Counted from the first letter of the stretch, positions 1 to 8,725 are shown. The stretch is DNA of 35,255 nucleotides from CAYOOT01 sp964405665 (GCA_964405665.1 CAYOOT010000020.1:1-35255), one strand, 5' to 3'. Translations and numbers: made by a program. Notes: generated from the sequence alone by a model not told the origin.

Positions 1-1
1 T

Positions 2-955
2 CTTGGTTTTTTAGGAAAACTTACTGAGCTAAAAGGCAATGGAACAATTGTCACTTCCAGTATTGAACATCCAGCGATACTGGAGCCAATTAAACTTTTA
101 GAATCCATTGGCTACAAAGTAAAAAGAATTAATCCTGCTAAAAATGGAATAATTGATGTTGCGGAATTTGCTGAAGCAGTGGATCAGGAAACAGTTTTAG
201 TTTCTTTGATGACAGCGAATAACGAAACAGGGGCAATCCAGCCAATTATTGATCTTGCAAAAAAACTAAGAGCTAAAAATTATAATAATTTAATAATCAG
301 TGATTTTACTCAAGCTTTAGGAAAAACAGATCTTTCTTTGAAAATATTATTTGAAAATGGAGTGAATGCCGCTGCAATTTCCGGCCATAAAATCGGAGCT
401 CCAGCAGGAATCGGAGCATTAATCATCAATGAAGACTTTAAGAATGCTTGCTTTCAATATGAGCCGATTTTAAGGGGTGGGGCGCAGGAAGCTTCTTATC
501 GAGCAGGAACGGAGAATTTATTAGGGGCAATTTCTTTTGGCTTTGTTGCTGAGAAAGTTTATCAAAATTTAGTGCAAGATTTGCAGAAAAGCCGACAGCT
601 TTGCAAATTATTATGGCATGGGCTAAAAGAAAATTTCCCAGAATTAGAGTGTTTAACTCCGGCAGATGCAGTTTGTGCCATTAGTAATACCTTATTAGTT
701 CTTTTCCCTACTTATCGAGCTGATGATTTAGTTGTTGCTCTAGATTTGGAAGGAGTTTTTGTTTCCAGTGGTTCGGCCTGCTCCTCAGGGAAACAGGGTG
801 TATCTCATGTTGTTACGGCGATGGGTTACCAAGGAGATTTGGCCAAAGGTGCGCTGAGGCTCAGTTTAGATTGGGATGCAACAGAAGCAGATGTGAGGGA
901 AGTCCTGATAAGGTTAAAGAGAGTTATTGCGAGAATGAAAAATAATAAGTCTTAA
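2..955 (+). CDS. Cysteine desulfurase (NifS/IscS family), 5'-truncated
   Basis: The frame is open from the first complete codon at base 2, so the start lies before the window; the GTG at 179 is internal. The family is PLP-dependent and takes sulfur from L-cysteine as an enzyme persulfide for Fe-S clusters and thio-modified tRNA. Visible motifs are SIEHPAIL near the cut end, ANNETGAIQP, the PLP-lysine region SGHKIGAPAGIGAL, RAGTEN, and the catalytic cysteine loop SSGSACSSGKQG, which is the class I (NifS/IscS) type. It ends with TAA at 953-955. A start upstream cannot be judged. IscS and NifS cannot be separated from this fragment. Fe-S supply would serve the radical SAM enzymes nearby, but that link is only inferred from proximity. 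Confidence 0.93.
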   Translation, partial: LGFLGKLTELKGNGTIVTSSIEHPAILEPIKLLESIGYKVKRINPAKNGIIDVAEFAEAVDQETVLVSLMTANNETGAIQPIIDLAKKLRAKNYNNLIISDFTQALGKTDLSLKILFENGVNAAAISGHKIGAPAGIGALIINEDFKNACFQYEPILRGGAQEASYRAGTENLLGAISFGFVAEKVYQNLVQDLQKSRQLCKLLWHGLKENFPELECLTPADAVCAISNTLLVLFPTYRADDLVVALDLEGVFVSSGSACSSGKQGVSHVVTAMGYQGDLAKGALRLSLDWDATEADVREVLIRLKRVIARMKNNKS

Positions 956-1083
956 TAATTTATGGGACTTAGCTTTTTTGTGACAAAAAGCACTCTTCTG
1001 GCAAGTTAGTTGCTTGTGTATCATTATAATAAAATCGGCTCATAACAAGTTTATGGGGTTATTATTAAGTCTAAGGAGAAATT

Positions 1084-2448
1084 ATGAGACCATTTAAGAT
1101 CTTATCAATTGGATTATTATCAGTATTTTTAGGTTTTTCAGGAATAGCAGAAGCTTCACCCTTGGGAGACTATGACGGTGATGGTAGATCCGATATTTCT
1201 ATTGTTAAGGTAAACCGCGAGAAAAATAATAAAGGCACTAGTTGGACAGTTCGACATTCGATCGATGGTTCACAAAGAACATATAATTTTTCTACACCTG
1301 GAGATGCTTTGATTCAAGGCGATTTTTATGGTGATGGGAAAACTTATCCCGGAGTAGTTTTTGTAAAAGATGCCAAAAAGCCTTTAGAGTGGCATATTAA
1401 AAATCCCGATGGTTCAGAAAGAAGTTTTAATTTTGGAACTCCAGGAGATAATATTCCCAATCAAGGAGACGTGGATTGTGATGGAAAAGCAGAAATCATT
1501 TCTATCTCTAATTCCGGTAATTCTCGAGTATGGCATTTTTTATCCAGCTCTAATGGCAATTCGTTTGATGTAACTTTTGCAAGTAAAAATGACAAGGTTG
1601 GTGTGGCTGATATTAATGGTGATGGTTGTGCGGAATTAGTTGCTCTGGATTCCAATTATAATTGGACTTCCCGAACTATCTTTAGTTCAAATACAACAAC
1701 CGTTCAATGGGGTTTGCCTGGAGATATTCCCCTTTTGCCAATAGATATTAGCGGTGATCGTAAGGCAGATTATCTGATTGTGCGTCCGGGAAGCACTCAT
1801 CAAGAATTTTATATGAAAGCAGCTACAGCCTTAACTCCTTATACAGAAATAACAGTAGGCGGTCGTGCTAATGCAATTCCTCTGGCGGGAAGTTTTATTG
1901 GACTTAATTTTTTTGCTTGGATGGAAAGAGAAATTTCCAACCTTTCATTTTTAAGGTTTAATAGAACAACTGAGAATAATGCTTTTGGAAATACCAGTGT
2001 GGCGATAGTTCGTCCTGATGGTACTGTAATTCAACCCAATGAAAACGGCAGATTTGGAAGTTCTTCAAGCAGTAGTAGTGGCGGAAGCAGTGGTGGAAAT
2101 AGCGGGGGGAGTATTTCCGGTTGCGATGAAACTAGAGGGACATCAAGTTCCGGAAGTAGCAGTCGTAAATTTTGGAATTCTCAAAGTGGTAGAGGAACGG
2201 GTAAAGTTAATAACGATGCGCGTTTAACTGGAAATATCAGTGACATTAAATTTTACGATGCCGGTTCCGGAGATCTGGTAGACGATGCAGATTTCGGGGG
2301 TTATGAGTATGGTGGTCGCGAGCGTTGGTATGGCGATAAAAAACTGGGATCACTACCAAGAGCGGTAACTGTTAAAGTTTTTACAAGAACAGGAAAAAGC
2401 ATTTGTTATAATGTTGGAAATGTTAGAACCAATTGGTTTCTAAAATAA
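1084..2448 (+). CDS. Secreted FG-GAP/VCBS-like repeat protein with Ser/Gly linker
   Basis: This 454-residue protein begins with a Sec signal peptide (about residues 1-24, ending near AEA-SP) and a good ribosome site (aaggag, 6-8 bases before ATG). It carries calcium-loop motifs of the FG-GAP/VCBS type: DYDGDGRSDI at about 29, DVDCDGKAEI, DINGDGCAEL and DISGDRKADY, spaced as in a beta-propeller. A Ser/Gly-rich linker around residues 325-345 leads to a C-terminal region of about 110 residues with two cysteines that I do not recognise. The likely location is the periplasm, cell surface or medium. A TATAAT hexamer at 1025-1030 could be the -10 of its own promoter. Its ligand or substrate cannot be told from sequence. 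Confidence 0.85.
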   Translation: MRPFKILSIGLLSVFLGFSGIAEASPLGDYDGDGRSDISIVKVNREKNNKGTSWTVRHSIDGSQRTYNFSTPGDALIQGDFYGDGKTYPGVVFVKDAKKPLEWHIKNPDGSERSFNFGTPGDNIPNQGDVDCDGKAEIISISNSGNSRVWHFLSSSNGNSFDVTFASKNDKVGVADINGDGCAELVALDSNYNWTSRTIFSSNTTTVQWGLPGDIPLLPIDISGDRKADYLIVRPGSTHQEFYMKAATALTPYTEITVGGRANAIPLAGSFIGLNFFAWMEREISNLSFLRFNRTTENNAFGNTSVAIVRPDGTVIQPNENGRFGSSSSSSSGGSSGGNSGGSISGCDETRGTSSSGSSSRKFWNSQSGRGTGKVNNDARLTGNISDIKFYDAGSGDLVDDADFGGYEYGGRERWYGDKKLGSLPRAVTVKVFTRTGKSICYNVGNVRTNWFLK

Positions 2449-2460
2449 CCGATAAAAACC

Positions 2461-2528
2461 TCTACCCTTTTTCGCGCGTTGCTTATATTTCAGCACTACT
2501 TATAGTTTGATGCGCGAAAAAGGGTAGA
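2461..2528. repeat. Covarying stem-loop repeat, copy A
   Basis: Perfect 17-bp inverted repeat (2461-2477 with 2512-2528), extended by wobble pairs, around a loop of about 30 bases. The loop contains ACTACTTATAGTTT at 2495-2508. It abuts the TAA stop of the minus-strand gene 2530-3117. Copy B at 3217-3286 has the same loop and a stem that differs only by compensatory changes. Read on the minus strand the stem is followed by a short T-run (toward 2452), so it may act as a transcription terminator here. It could also be a REP-like mobile palindrome. Confidence 0.85.
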
Positions 2529-2529
2529 A

Positions 2530-3117
2530 TTAAACATAAATTCCTGCTTGATCCAGTTGAGTATAAGCAATCATAAATTGATTGGAAGCGCGTTGAAGGT
2601 CTGATAGTTTTCCTTTTCGTTCTTGGACATATTGATCTCGAGTGACAAATTCGTGAGTAGGGATATTGGAGTGAAATTTTTTAATATTCTCTTGGACGTC
2701 ATTAAAAGTTAAAACTATTTTTTGTAAAAGATGGGCCAGGGGATAAGTCTCCTGCAAATTACCAGCAGGAATTCTTTCTCCCGAAGCTGTAAATAACCCT
2801 GATAATTTTTGAGTAATATTCATTGATGATTCACTGAGTCTTGTATGGGGAGTAAGACCACTTATTTCTTTATAAAGATGGCAAATTAAAGAATAATTTT
2901 CTCGAGAAAGAACCGCCTTAATCGCTTCTTGTAATTTAACGGCGATAATTAAAGATGGTGGCAGATTGACCAACAAATTTTCAGGGAGTTTCGAAGAATT
3001 GGGAAAGATAATATCCAGGGAATGGGATTTGTCACTATTGGTATTAATGGCCAATGGCAGAACAGGATTTTCAGAGGTCTTTGTCTTTGAAGCGGTATTG
3101 ATATTTCTATCGGCCAT
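2530..3117 (-). CDS. Hypothetical protein, 195 aa
   Basis: I do not recognise this protein. It starts at ATG (3115-3117) after an AAAAAGG ribosome site and ends at TAA immediately before stem-loop copy A. There is no signal peptide or membrane segment. The N-terminal 40 residues are polar and probably disordered (rich in Asn, Ser, Lys and Thr), followed by a mostly helical-looking region. It lies downstream of the menaquinone genes on the same strand but is separated from mqnA-mqnC by about 170 bases that include stem-loop copy B, so it is probably transcribed separately. The sequence just before the SD, TTTTTAAAAAGG, recurs ahead of the gene at 10318-10845. Confidence 0.7.
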   Translation of the reverse strand: MADRNINTASKTKTSENPVLPLAINTNSDKSHSLDIIFPNSSKLPENLLVNLPPSLIIAVKLQEAIKAVLSRENYSLICHLYKEISGLTPHTRLSESSMNITQKLSGLFTASGERIPAGNLQETYPLAHLLQKIVLTFNDVQENIKKFHSNIPTHEFVTRDQYVQERKGKLSDLQRASNQFMIAYTQLDQAGIYV

Positions 3118-3216
3118 AAAACCTTTTTAAAAATTCCCTGTACTCTTACTTGTGCAGAATGCGTTACCATTGTTGCCCAAAAATCTTTGGAATATTTATT
3201 CTAGAATTATTTTTTG

Positions 3217-3286
3217 TTCTCCCCTTTTTCTCACGTTGCGTACATTCTAGTACTACTTATAGTTTTATGTGAGAAAAAGGGGAGAA
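3217..3286. repeat. Covarying stem-loop repeat, copy B
   Basis: Perfect 18-bp inverted repeat (3217-3234 with 3269-3286). It carries the same 14-base loop segment ACTACTTATAGTTT (3252-3265) as copy A. Aligned over 17 stem pairs, three pairs differ from copy A and all three are compensated: A-T to C-G, G-C to T-A, and G-C to A-T. It lies directly after the stop codon of the mqnA-mqnC fusion (3287-3289), in the same orientation relative to that gene as copy A has to its gene. No clear T-run follows on the minus strand, so a plain intrinsic terminator explains it less well than copy A. Confidence 0.85.
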
Positions 3287-5194
3287 TTAAGACAGATTAT
3301 TGTAATGGACATCTCTTTTCCAAGAAGTAAAAGAAGCATCTGCTAAATGTTTTTTAATCACGTCTTCATTTAAACAATAGGTAGTTCCCGCTGCAGAAAC
3401 TACATTTTCTTCAAACATGACGGAGCCAAAATCATTAGCCCCAAAATAAAGAGCAACTTGACCCACAGAAGGACCCATTGTTACCCAGGAACTTTGAACA
3501 TTAGCAATATTATCCAGAAATAATCGGGCAACAGCTTGCACTCTTAAGTATTCTGCAGCTGAGGTATCCCCACGCTTCATGCTTAAGTTATCGTCCTGAA
3601 ATGGCCAAGTAATAAAAGCAGCAAAACCTGCGGTTTCATCTTGGAGGTTTCTTAATTTATGAAAATGGTTCAAACGATCTTCCCATGTTTCCTGGACTCC
3701 GAACATCATCGTGCAGGTAGAGGTTAAGCCTTTGCGATGAGCAGTCCGATGAACTTCCAACCAAGAGGAAGCAGGAGATTTTAAACGAGCAATTCTTCTT
3801 CGAACGCGATCGACTAAAATTTCTGCTCCACCACCTGGAAAAGACCCTAAGCCTACAGCAATTAAACGATCAAAAACTTGATCCAGACTTAAGTTGGAAA
3901 CTTTAGCGATATGTAAAATTTCATCAGCAGAAAGTGCATGAAGATTGATTGGATAATTTGCTTTGATCCAACTAAATAAATCCTCGTAATATTCAATTCC
4001 CAACTCGGGATTCAATCCCCCCTGCAATAGAATTTGGATACCGCCGGCATCAACTGTTTCTTGAATTTTTTGTCCAATTTGTTCTTTTGATAAAGTATAG
4101 CCGCCATGACTTTTTCGTGAAACTTTCCCCGGAATAACCGGAGCGCGATAAAAGGCACAAAACTGACAATAAACATTGCAGATGTTGGTGTAATTAATGT
4201 TGCGATCGATAATATAAGAAACAGCATTTTGCTGATGCAGATCAAGTCGTCTTAAATCTGAGGCCAGGGCAAGTTCTCCCAGGCTAGCTTCCCTGGCCAA
4301 TCTTAGTCCTTCATTTTGCGAGATCCTTTTTCCCTTACTACTGTCTTCTAGGATTGCATCGAGGCTTCTTTTGTTTTTATTCAAAATGCTTTCTGCTGCC
4401 GGAAATAATCCACAGATTGCTCCTAACTGTTGATAAAGCTCGGCCCCTTTAAAATGCTCAGGAGTCAAATGATAACTTATTTGTTTGTTGACGTAGTTCT
4501 CGGCAAAGTTCAAATCTATTTTTTCTTTTTCCGCCCAAGCTCTGGCAAAAATCACCCTGTTAGAAATTCCTTTTTCAAAGCTTTCAGCGATTAATTTAAT
4601 TTTTTCTGTTGAAATGTTTTTTTTGTTATAGGCCCAAATTGCAAAAATAAAATGTTGACCGGTTTGTTCGAGCCAGAGTTGAGAAAGATCAATTCTTTGT
4701 TTGAATTTATTATCAAACTTGATGCATTTATCGCCGATTACCAAAATCCCCTCGTCATTTTTTAAGTCCCGAGGAAATTGTTCTGCTTTTACTCGATCAG
4801 TAATGATTGGTGATTCCAATTTAAATTGGTTGGCTTGTGAGATCAGGATTTTTAAAAGATTAATTGAGGTCTGAGAAGAAGTGTCGGTGTAAATTGTGCG
4901 AATATTGGCATAATCGCTATTGCAAAAGAGTAAAACACTTTCCACTTTGCCAGCAGTGGCGATTCCCAAGGGGAGTGTTTGATAAGCGCCATGCCACAGT
5001 AACTCGGCAAGAGGAATCAATGCTAAATCGCTTTCTCCCTCATGCAACATCCGGGCACATTCTGCCGGAGACTCTTCAGAATATTCCACAAAATCCAGTT
5101 CTTTGATCGCATGAAAAGGGCTGCTATTTAAATAAGCGACATTAGTAACTCTTATTTTCCCTGAGTTGTTGATGATATTTAAATTGTTGATCAT
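3287..5194 (-). CDS. mqnA-mqnC: MqnA-MqnC fusion: chorismate dehydratase + dehypoxanthine futalosine cyclase
   Basis: This 635-residue protein joins two steps of the futalosine menaquinone pathway. Residues 1 to about 270 are MqnA-like (VTNVAYLNSSPF near the start, then SDLALIPLAEL), a periplasmic-binding-protein fold that dehydrates chorismate to 3-[(1-carboxyvinyl)oxy]benzoate. Residues about 277-635 are a full MqnC-like radical SAM domain with the cluster motif CNVYCQFC (C339, C343, C346), an LQGGLNPELGIEYY segment and GSFPGGGAEILVDRVRRRI. MqnC closes the ring of dehypoxanthine futalosine. The gene overlaps the mqnE stop by 4 bases (5191-5194), which suggests translational coupling. The two enzymes act at non-consecutive steps (MqnE acts between), so the fusion is probably for co-expression rather than direct channelling. 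Confidence 0.93.
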   Translation of the reverse strand: MINNLNIINNSGKIRVTNVAYLNSSPFHAIKELDFVEYSEESPAECARMLHEGESDLALIPLAELLWHGAYQTLPLGIATAGKVESVLLFCNSDYANIRTIYTDTSSQTSINLLKILISQANQFKLESPIITDRVKAEQFPRDLKNDEGILVIGDKCIKFDNKFKQRIDLSQLWLEQTGQHFIFAIWAYNKKNISTEKIKLIAESFEKGISNRVIFARAWAEKEKIDLNFAENYVNKQISYHLTPEHFKGAELYQQLGAICGLFPAAESILNKNKRSLDAILEDSSKGKRISQNEGLRLAREASLGELALASDLRRLDLHQQNAVSYIIDRNINYTNICNVYCQFCAFYRAPVIPGKVSRKSHGGYTLSKEQIGQKIQETVDAGGIQILLQGGLNPELGIEYYEDLFSWIKANYPINLHALSADEILHIAKVSNLSLDQVFDRLIAVGLGSFPGGGAEILVDRVRRRIARLKSPASSWLEVHRTAHRKGLTSTCTMMFGVQETWEDRLNHFHKLRNLQDETAGFAAFITWPFQDDNLSMKRGDTSAAEYLRVQAVARLFLDNIANVQSSWVTMGPSVGQVALYFGANDFGSVMFEENVVSAAGTTYCLNEDVIKKHLADASFTSWKRDVHYNNLS

Positions 5195-6336
5195 TGGATT
5201 GCTAATGAACCCGGTACGGTTTTAGAGTAGTCGTTAATATTATTGTTGTTAATCACTTCATAGGTGGTTGTTCTTTCCACCGGTCTTCTGCCAACATCCT
5301 TGATTAATTTTATCAATTCATTAATTCCCAAAGCATTGGGAGTTTTGGCTCCGGCCATGTGATATATTTTTTCTTCCGTTACAGTTCCATCAATATCGTT
5401 TGCTCCGAAGCGTTGAGCGATTTGCGCGATTTTAATGCCCAGCATTACCCAATAGGCTTTAATGTGCGGAATATTATGGAGTAGTAGTCTGCTTACGGCG
5501 ATCGTTCTTAAATCATCCGCTCCTGTGGGCGCTCCAATTGGTCCCAAACGATTATTCTCCGGATGAAAAGCTAGGGGAATAAAAGCCTGAAAACCAGCGG
5601 TCTCTGCTTGGAGATCTCTTAAGCGAATCAAGTGGTCTACTCTTTCTTCCACTTTTTCAATCGTGCCATAGAGCATGGTGCAATTTGATTTTAAACCAAG
5701 GGAGTGGGCGACACGATGTATTTCTAACCAACCGCTGGCATCGACTTTGTCGGCACATAGTTTTTTTCGAGCTCGAGGAGCAAAAATTTCCGCACCACCA
5801 CCAGGAAGAGATCCTAAGCCAGCAGCCATTAATTCCTTTAAAACTTCTTCATAGCTTTTAGAATATTTTTCAGCAAAATAATGAATTTCCACCGCAGTAA
5901 AAGCTTTAATATGCAAAGTTGGAAAATTTTCTTTTATCGCAGCAAGTAAATCGGTATAATAGGAGAAAGTTAAATCGGGATTTAATCCGTTGACGATATG
6001 GATTTCTGTCATTTTAGGATTAATTCTTTCTTTAATCCAATTAATGGCGGTCGGTTGATCCATCGTGTAGGCTTGAGACATTCCTGATTTTAATCGGGCA
6101 AAAGAGCAAAAAATACAATCTGCTTCGCAGACATTGGTGGAATTTAGATGGAGGTTGTGATTAAAGTAAGTTACATCTCCGTGCAATTTTTCCCGCACAA
6201 AATTTGCCAATTGACCAACAGCCAATAAATCGGCTTCTTGAAAAAGTGTGATGCCGTCTTCTAGATTTAAAACTTCGCCGGCAAAAACTTTTTCCGCAAT
6301 ATTTTTAAGATTTTTGGAAAATAATTGTTCAAACAT
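5191..6336 (-). CDS. mqnE: Aminofutalosine synthase MqnE (radical SAM)
   Basis: This 381-residue cytoplasmic enzyme joins the MqnA product to the adenosyl group of SAM to make aminodeoxyfutalosine. The cluster motif CEADCIFC lies at C70, C74 and C77, followed by HIVNGLNPDL, the GSLPGGGAEIF segment shared with MqnC, and a C-terminal part ending near EEKIYHMAGA. Length is normal for the family. The start overlaps the stop of the preceding gene by 8 bases and its stop overlaps the start of mqnA-mqnC by 4, so the three genes look tightly coupled. MqnE is told from MqnC by its best-matching motifs and by the presence of a separate MqnC domain next door. Confidence 0.9.
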   Translation of the reverse strand: MFEQLFSKNLKNIAEKVFAGEVLNLEDGITLFQEADLLAVGQLANFVREKLHGDVTYFNHNLHLNSTNVCEADCIFCSFARLKSGMSQAYTMDQPTAINWIKERINPKMTEIHIVNGLNPDLTFSYYTDLLAAIKENFPTLHIKAFTAVEIHYFAEKYSKSYEEVLKELMAAGLGSLPGGGAEIFAPRARKKLCADKVDASGWLEIHRVAHSLGLKSNCTMLYGTIEKVEERVDHLIRLRDLQAETAGFQAFIPLAFHPENNRLGPIGAPTGADDLRTIAVSRLLLHNIPHIKAYWVMLGIKIAQIAQRFGANDIDGTVTEEKIYHMAGAKTPNALGINELIKLIKDVGRRPVERTTTYEVINNNNINDYSKTVPGSLAIQ

Positions 6337-7312
6337 TTTCTATTTCCTTCAAAGTTCGTTGATAGAGAGGAAGTTGCAAATTTTTTGCAGAATTCTCGTC
6401 TACGGCAGCAAAGCCTAAATGGGTTGCGCCAAATTCTAGCGCCACATTGGCTAATTTGGATCCCAAGATGGAAAGTGGAGCTTTGATTTGTTTAGTGTGG
6501 GGTAAAACTAGTCGGGCCAAACAAATTTTTGATAAAATCTCCAGACCCAGGGCCGCATTTTCCTGCAAAGGCAATTTGTCTAGCTCGTAGTTAAATTGCG
6601 GCTGCCATGATTCAAGATTTGGAGAGAGTTTTTTTTGTATTTCTGAAAGTTGATCCAAAAAAGTTTTATCTCTATTTTTTTTATTCTCAGTGCTACTGCT
6701 CAGGGTTTGAACATAGGCAATATCGAAGCCAGCATCCTTAATTAACTTCAGTTCAGAGGGGGTTAAGGAATTGATTGTTATTTTATTGGAATATTGTTGG
6801 AGGAAAGTAATGAAATTTTTTCTGTTTGGGGAAGGAGTTGTGCTGATTGTTCTGGCGCTGAGAGAGTAAATTTCCAATCTTTTAGGAAATTTAGAGAAAA
6901 TATTTTCCAGGGTTTCAATAAAAATCGCTTGATCAAATTTGGTCTCAAGCTGATCCAAAGCAATGGATAATTTTTTAAATGTTTTTAAATGCAGCTGAAT
7001 TTCTTCGCTAAAAACTTCAGCGATTACCAAAGACGAAGATTTTTCCAAAGAGGAAGCAAGCGGCAGATACAGAACAGGAGTTAATAAATCTGTATTGGGG
7101 GGGGGCTTTCTGATTTCAGCTAATTTCAATAAAAACGGGAGAGGAACATTTAGTAGTGTTTCTGCCTGGGATCTATTTAACGACTTGAGGCAAAAAATAT
7201 TCTCGGCGATTTCTAATAAATTATTTTTTTTCAGCAAGTTATAGGAAAATTCTCCGCAAATATCCAGCATAGAATTGTTCATAGTCTTACTTATAGCTTG
7301 AGTATTGATCAT
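6329..7312 (-). CDS. Radical-SAM-like pseudoenzyme related to MqnE/MqnC
   Basis: This 327-residue protein resembles MqnE at both ends: IAENIFCLKSLNRSQAETLL (about 36-55) aligns with the MqnE N-terminal segment beginning IAEKVF, and a C-terminal stretch with KAPLSILGSKLANVALEFGA aligns with the MqnE segment KAYWVMLGIKIAQIAQRFGA. The CX3CX2C cluster motif is absent; the few cysteines are scattered, and the GGGAEI signature is also missing. It therefore cannot carry the usual [4Fe-4S] centre by that motif. The frame is intact and overlaps mqnE, which argues against simple decay. A start at the internal Met11 is also possible. It may be a scaffold or regulatory partner for MqnE/MqnC, but this is inference. 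Confidence 0.75.
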   Translation of the reverse strand: MINTQAISKTMNNSMLDICGEFSYNLLKKNNLLEIAENIFCLKSLNRSQAETLLNVPLPFLLKLAEIRKPPPNTDLLTPVLYLPLASSLEKSSSLVIAEVFSEEIQLHLKTFKKLSIALDQLETKFDQAIFIETLENIFSKFPKRLEIYSLSARTISTTPSPNRKNFITFLQQYSNKITINSLTPSELKLIKDAGFDIAYVQTLSSSTENKKNRDKTFLDQLSEIQKKLSPNLESWQPQFNYELDKLPLQENAALGLEILSKICLARLVLPHTKQIKAPLSILGSKLANVALEFGATHLGFAAVDENSAKNLQLPLYQRTLKEIENV

Positions 7313-7316
7313 TTAT

Positions 7317-7985
7317 TTACTTCTTCCAAATTTCCATTCCGGAAATGTTTTTTTCTTGATCCGCAGATTTCCAGCGTGAGCTGGAAATCAATTCTAAACC
7401 CATTTGATCGAGGATTTTTAAACAAAAATGTTCTACTAAATCAGTTATGTTTTTTGGTTGTTGATAAAAACCGGGCATTGCCGGGATCACTCGGACATCA
7501 AGTTTGGCCAAGCGCAACATATTTTCTAAATGGATTTGTGAAAGAGGAGTTTCGCGGGGAACGATAATGAGCTTCCTTTTTTCTTTGAGGATCACATCTG
7601 CTGCACGTTGGATTAAATTCTCTGCGTAACCATGCGCCAGGGCAGCTAATGTTTTCATGCTGCAAGGGATGACCACCATTCCTGCACTAAGATAGGAGCC
7701 AGAAGCAATACTGGCGCCGATATCACGATTGTTATGGATTGTAACTTTTTGAGTGTCCAGAAGAGTATAGGCACCAATTAGTTCTTTTAAGGGGTCTTTG
7801 TTTAAGGAAATATTAATCCGCTCTTCTTCTCTTAAAACTCTTAATCCGGCTTCAGAGAAAATTATTTCCAATTTTATTTCAGGAAAATTATTTAAAAGTA
7901 ACTCAATTAGTTTTCGGGCATAGCAAGTGCCGGAAGCTCCAGTGATCGCGATAATCCAGGGTTTATTGGAATTAAATTCTTGCAT
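7317..7985 (-). CDS. UbiX-family flavin prenyltransferase / futalosine-pathway decarboxylase partner
   Basis: This 222-residue flavoprotein-type protein has the UbiX signatures: AITGASGTCYARKLIELL at the N terminus (phosphate/flavin binding), VIPCSMKTLAALAHG in the middle, then ENLIQRAADVILKEKRKL and VPRETPLSQIHL. UbiX makes prenylated FMN for UbiD-type decarboxylases. In futalosine-pathway organisms a UbiX-like protein (often called MqnM) is thought to work with a UbiD-like one on 1,4-dihydroxy-6-naphthoate. The mqn context supports that role; no UbiD-like gene is in the window. It lies 37 bases downstream of the methyltransferase gene and 4 bases before the next gene. Confidence 0.9.
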   Translation of the reverse strand: MQEFNSNKPWIIAITGASGTCYARKLIELLLNNFPEIKLEIIFSEAGLRVLREEERINISLNKDPLKELIGAYTLLDTQKVTIHNNRDIGASIASGSYLSAGMVVIPCSMKTLAALAHGYAENLIQRAADVILKEKRKLIIVPRETPLSQIHLENMLRLAKLDVRVIPAMPGFYQQPKNITDLVEHFCLKILDQMGLELISSSRWKSADQEKNISGMEIWKK

Positions 7986-8022
7986 TGCTCAAGCCAATCT
8001 TCTGACAGAAATTATTATTATT

Positions 8023-8712
8023 TTAATTAGTGCCAATATATATATAAGCTACTCCAAACATCAATGGCTTGCAGCTTACTTCAGAGAATCCCGAGTTCTT
8101 TAGTATCTTAACGAAATCTTCTCCACAAGGAAAAATTCCAGCTGTTTGAGGTAGATATTGATAAGCTGATTTGTTCCCTGTTAAAAGTCCTCCGATCAGG
8201 GGCATTAAATATTTACTATAAAAATTATAAAATTGAGCGAATATTTTAAGCTTTGGTTGTCCAAATTCCAGAATAATTAGTTTGGCATTTTTCTTTAAAA
8301 TTCTTTTTATTTCTTGCAAGCAGGAAGAACGGTCGGGAATGTTTCTAATTCCAAAAGAAATGGTAACTAAATCGGCAAAATTATTTTTTATCGGAATGGA
8401 GGTGGCATCGGCTTTGACTAAAAATATTTCCCCAAAATCTTTATTTTCTACTTTAGGAAGTGCATTGTTTAGCATATTTTGCACAAAATCTATGCCGACA
8501 ACACAGCCGGAATGTTTAACGGCTTTTTTTAAATTGATTGCCAAATCTGCTGTCCCTGTGCAGAGATCAACTGCTGTTTGTCCTTCTTTTATTTGAGCAA
8601 CTTTGATTAAAGTTTTTCTCCAAAGTCTGTGCATTCCAAAGCTCAAGACATCATTTGCCAAATCGTAGCGTTTGGCGATAGAAGAGAACATGGAGTTGAT
8701 TTCTTTACTCAT
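8023..8712 (-). CDS. ubiE: Menaquinone/ubiquinone C-methyltransferase UbiE/MenG
   Basis: This 229-residue SAM-dependent methyltransferase carries the UbiE hallmarks: MFSSIAKRYDLANDVLSFGMHRLWRK at the N terminus shortened here to its key parts (AKRYDLAND, HRLWRK), motif I VDLCTGTADLAI, ISFGIRNIPD, and LEFGQPKLK. It methylates the demethylmenaquinone ring as the last step of menaquinone synthesis, fitting the mqn genes downstream on the same strand. It appears to be first in the operon. Its start is only 13 bases from the divergent start at 8726, so its promoter must overlap the neighbouring coding region. Confidence 0.93.
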   Translation of the reverse strand: MSKEINSMFSSIAKRYDLANDVLSFGMHRLWRKTLIKVAQIKEGQTAVDLCTGTADLAINLKKAVKHSGCVVGIDFVQNMLNNALPKVENKDFGEIFLVKADATSIPIKNNFADLVTISFGIRNIPDRSSCLQEIKRILKKNAKLIILEFGQPKLKIFAQFYNFYSKYLMPLIGGLLTGNKSAYQYLPQTAGIFPCGEDFVKILKNSGFSEVSCKPLMFGVAYIYIGTN

Positions 8713-8725
8713 ATAGTTATTAAAT

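Noticed and set aside
179..181. GTG start for the first gene
   Set aside because: The frame is open back to base 2 and encodes conserved desulfurase sequence upstream, so the gene is cut by the window edge.
972..991. Hairpin gctttttt...aaaaagc after the cysteine desulfurase as an intrinsic terminator
   Set aside because: The stem is AT-rich with a bulge and no T-run follows it.
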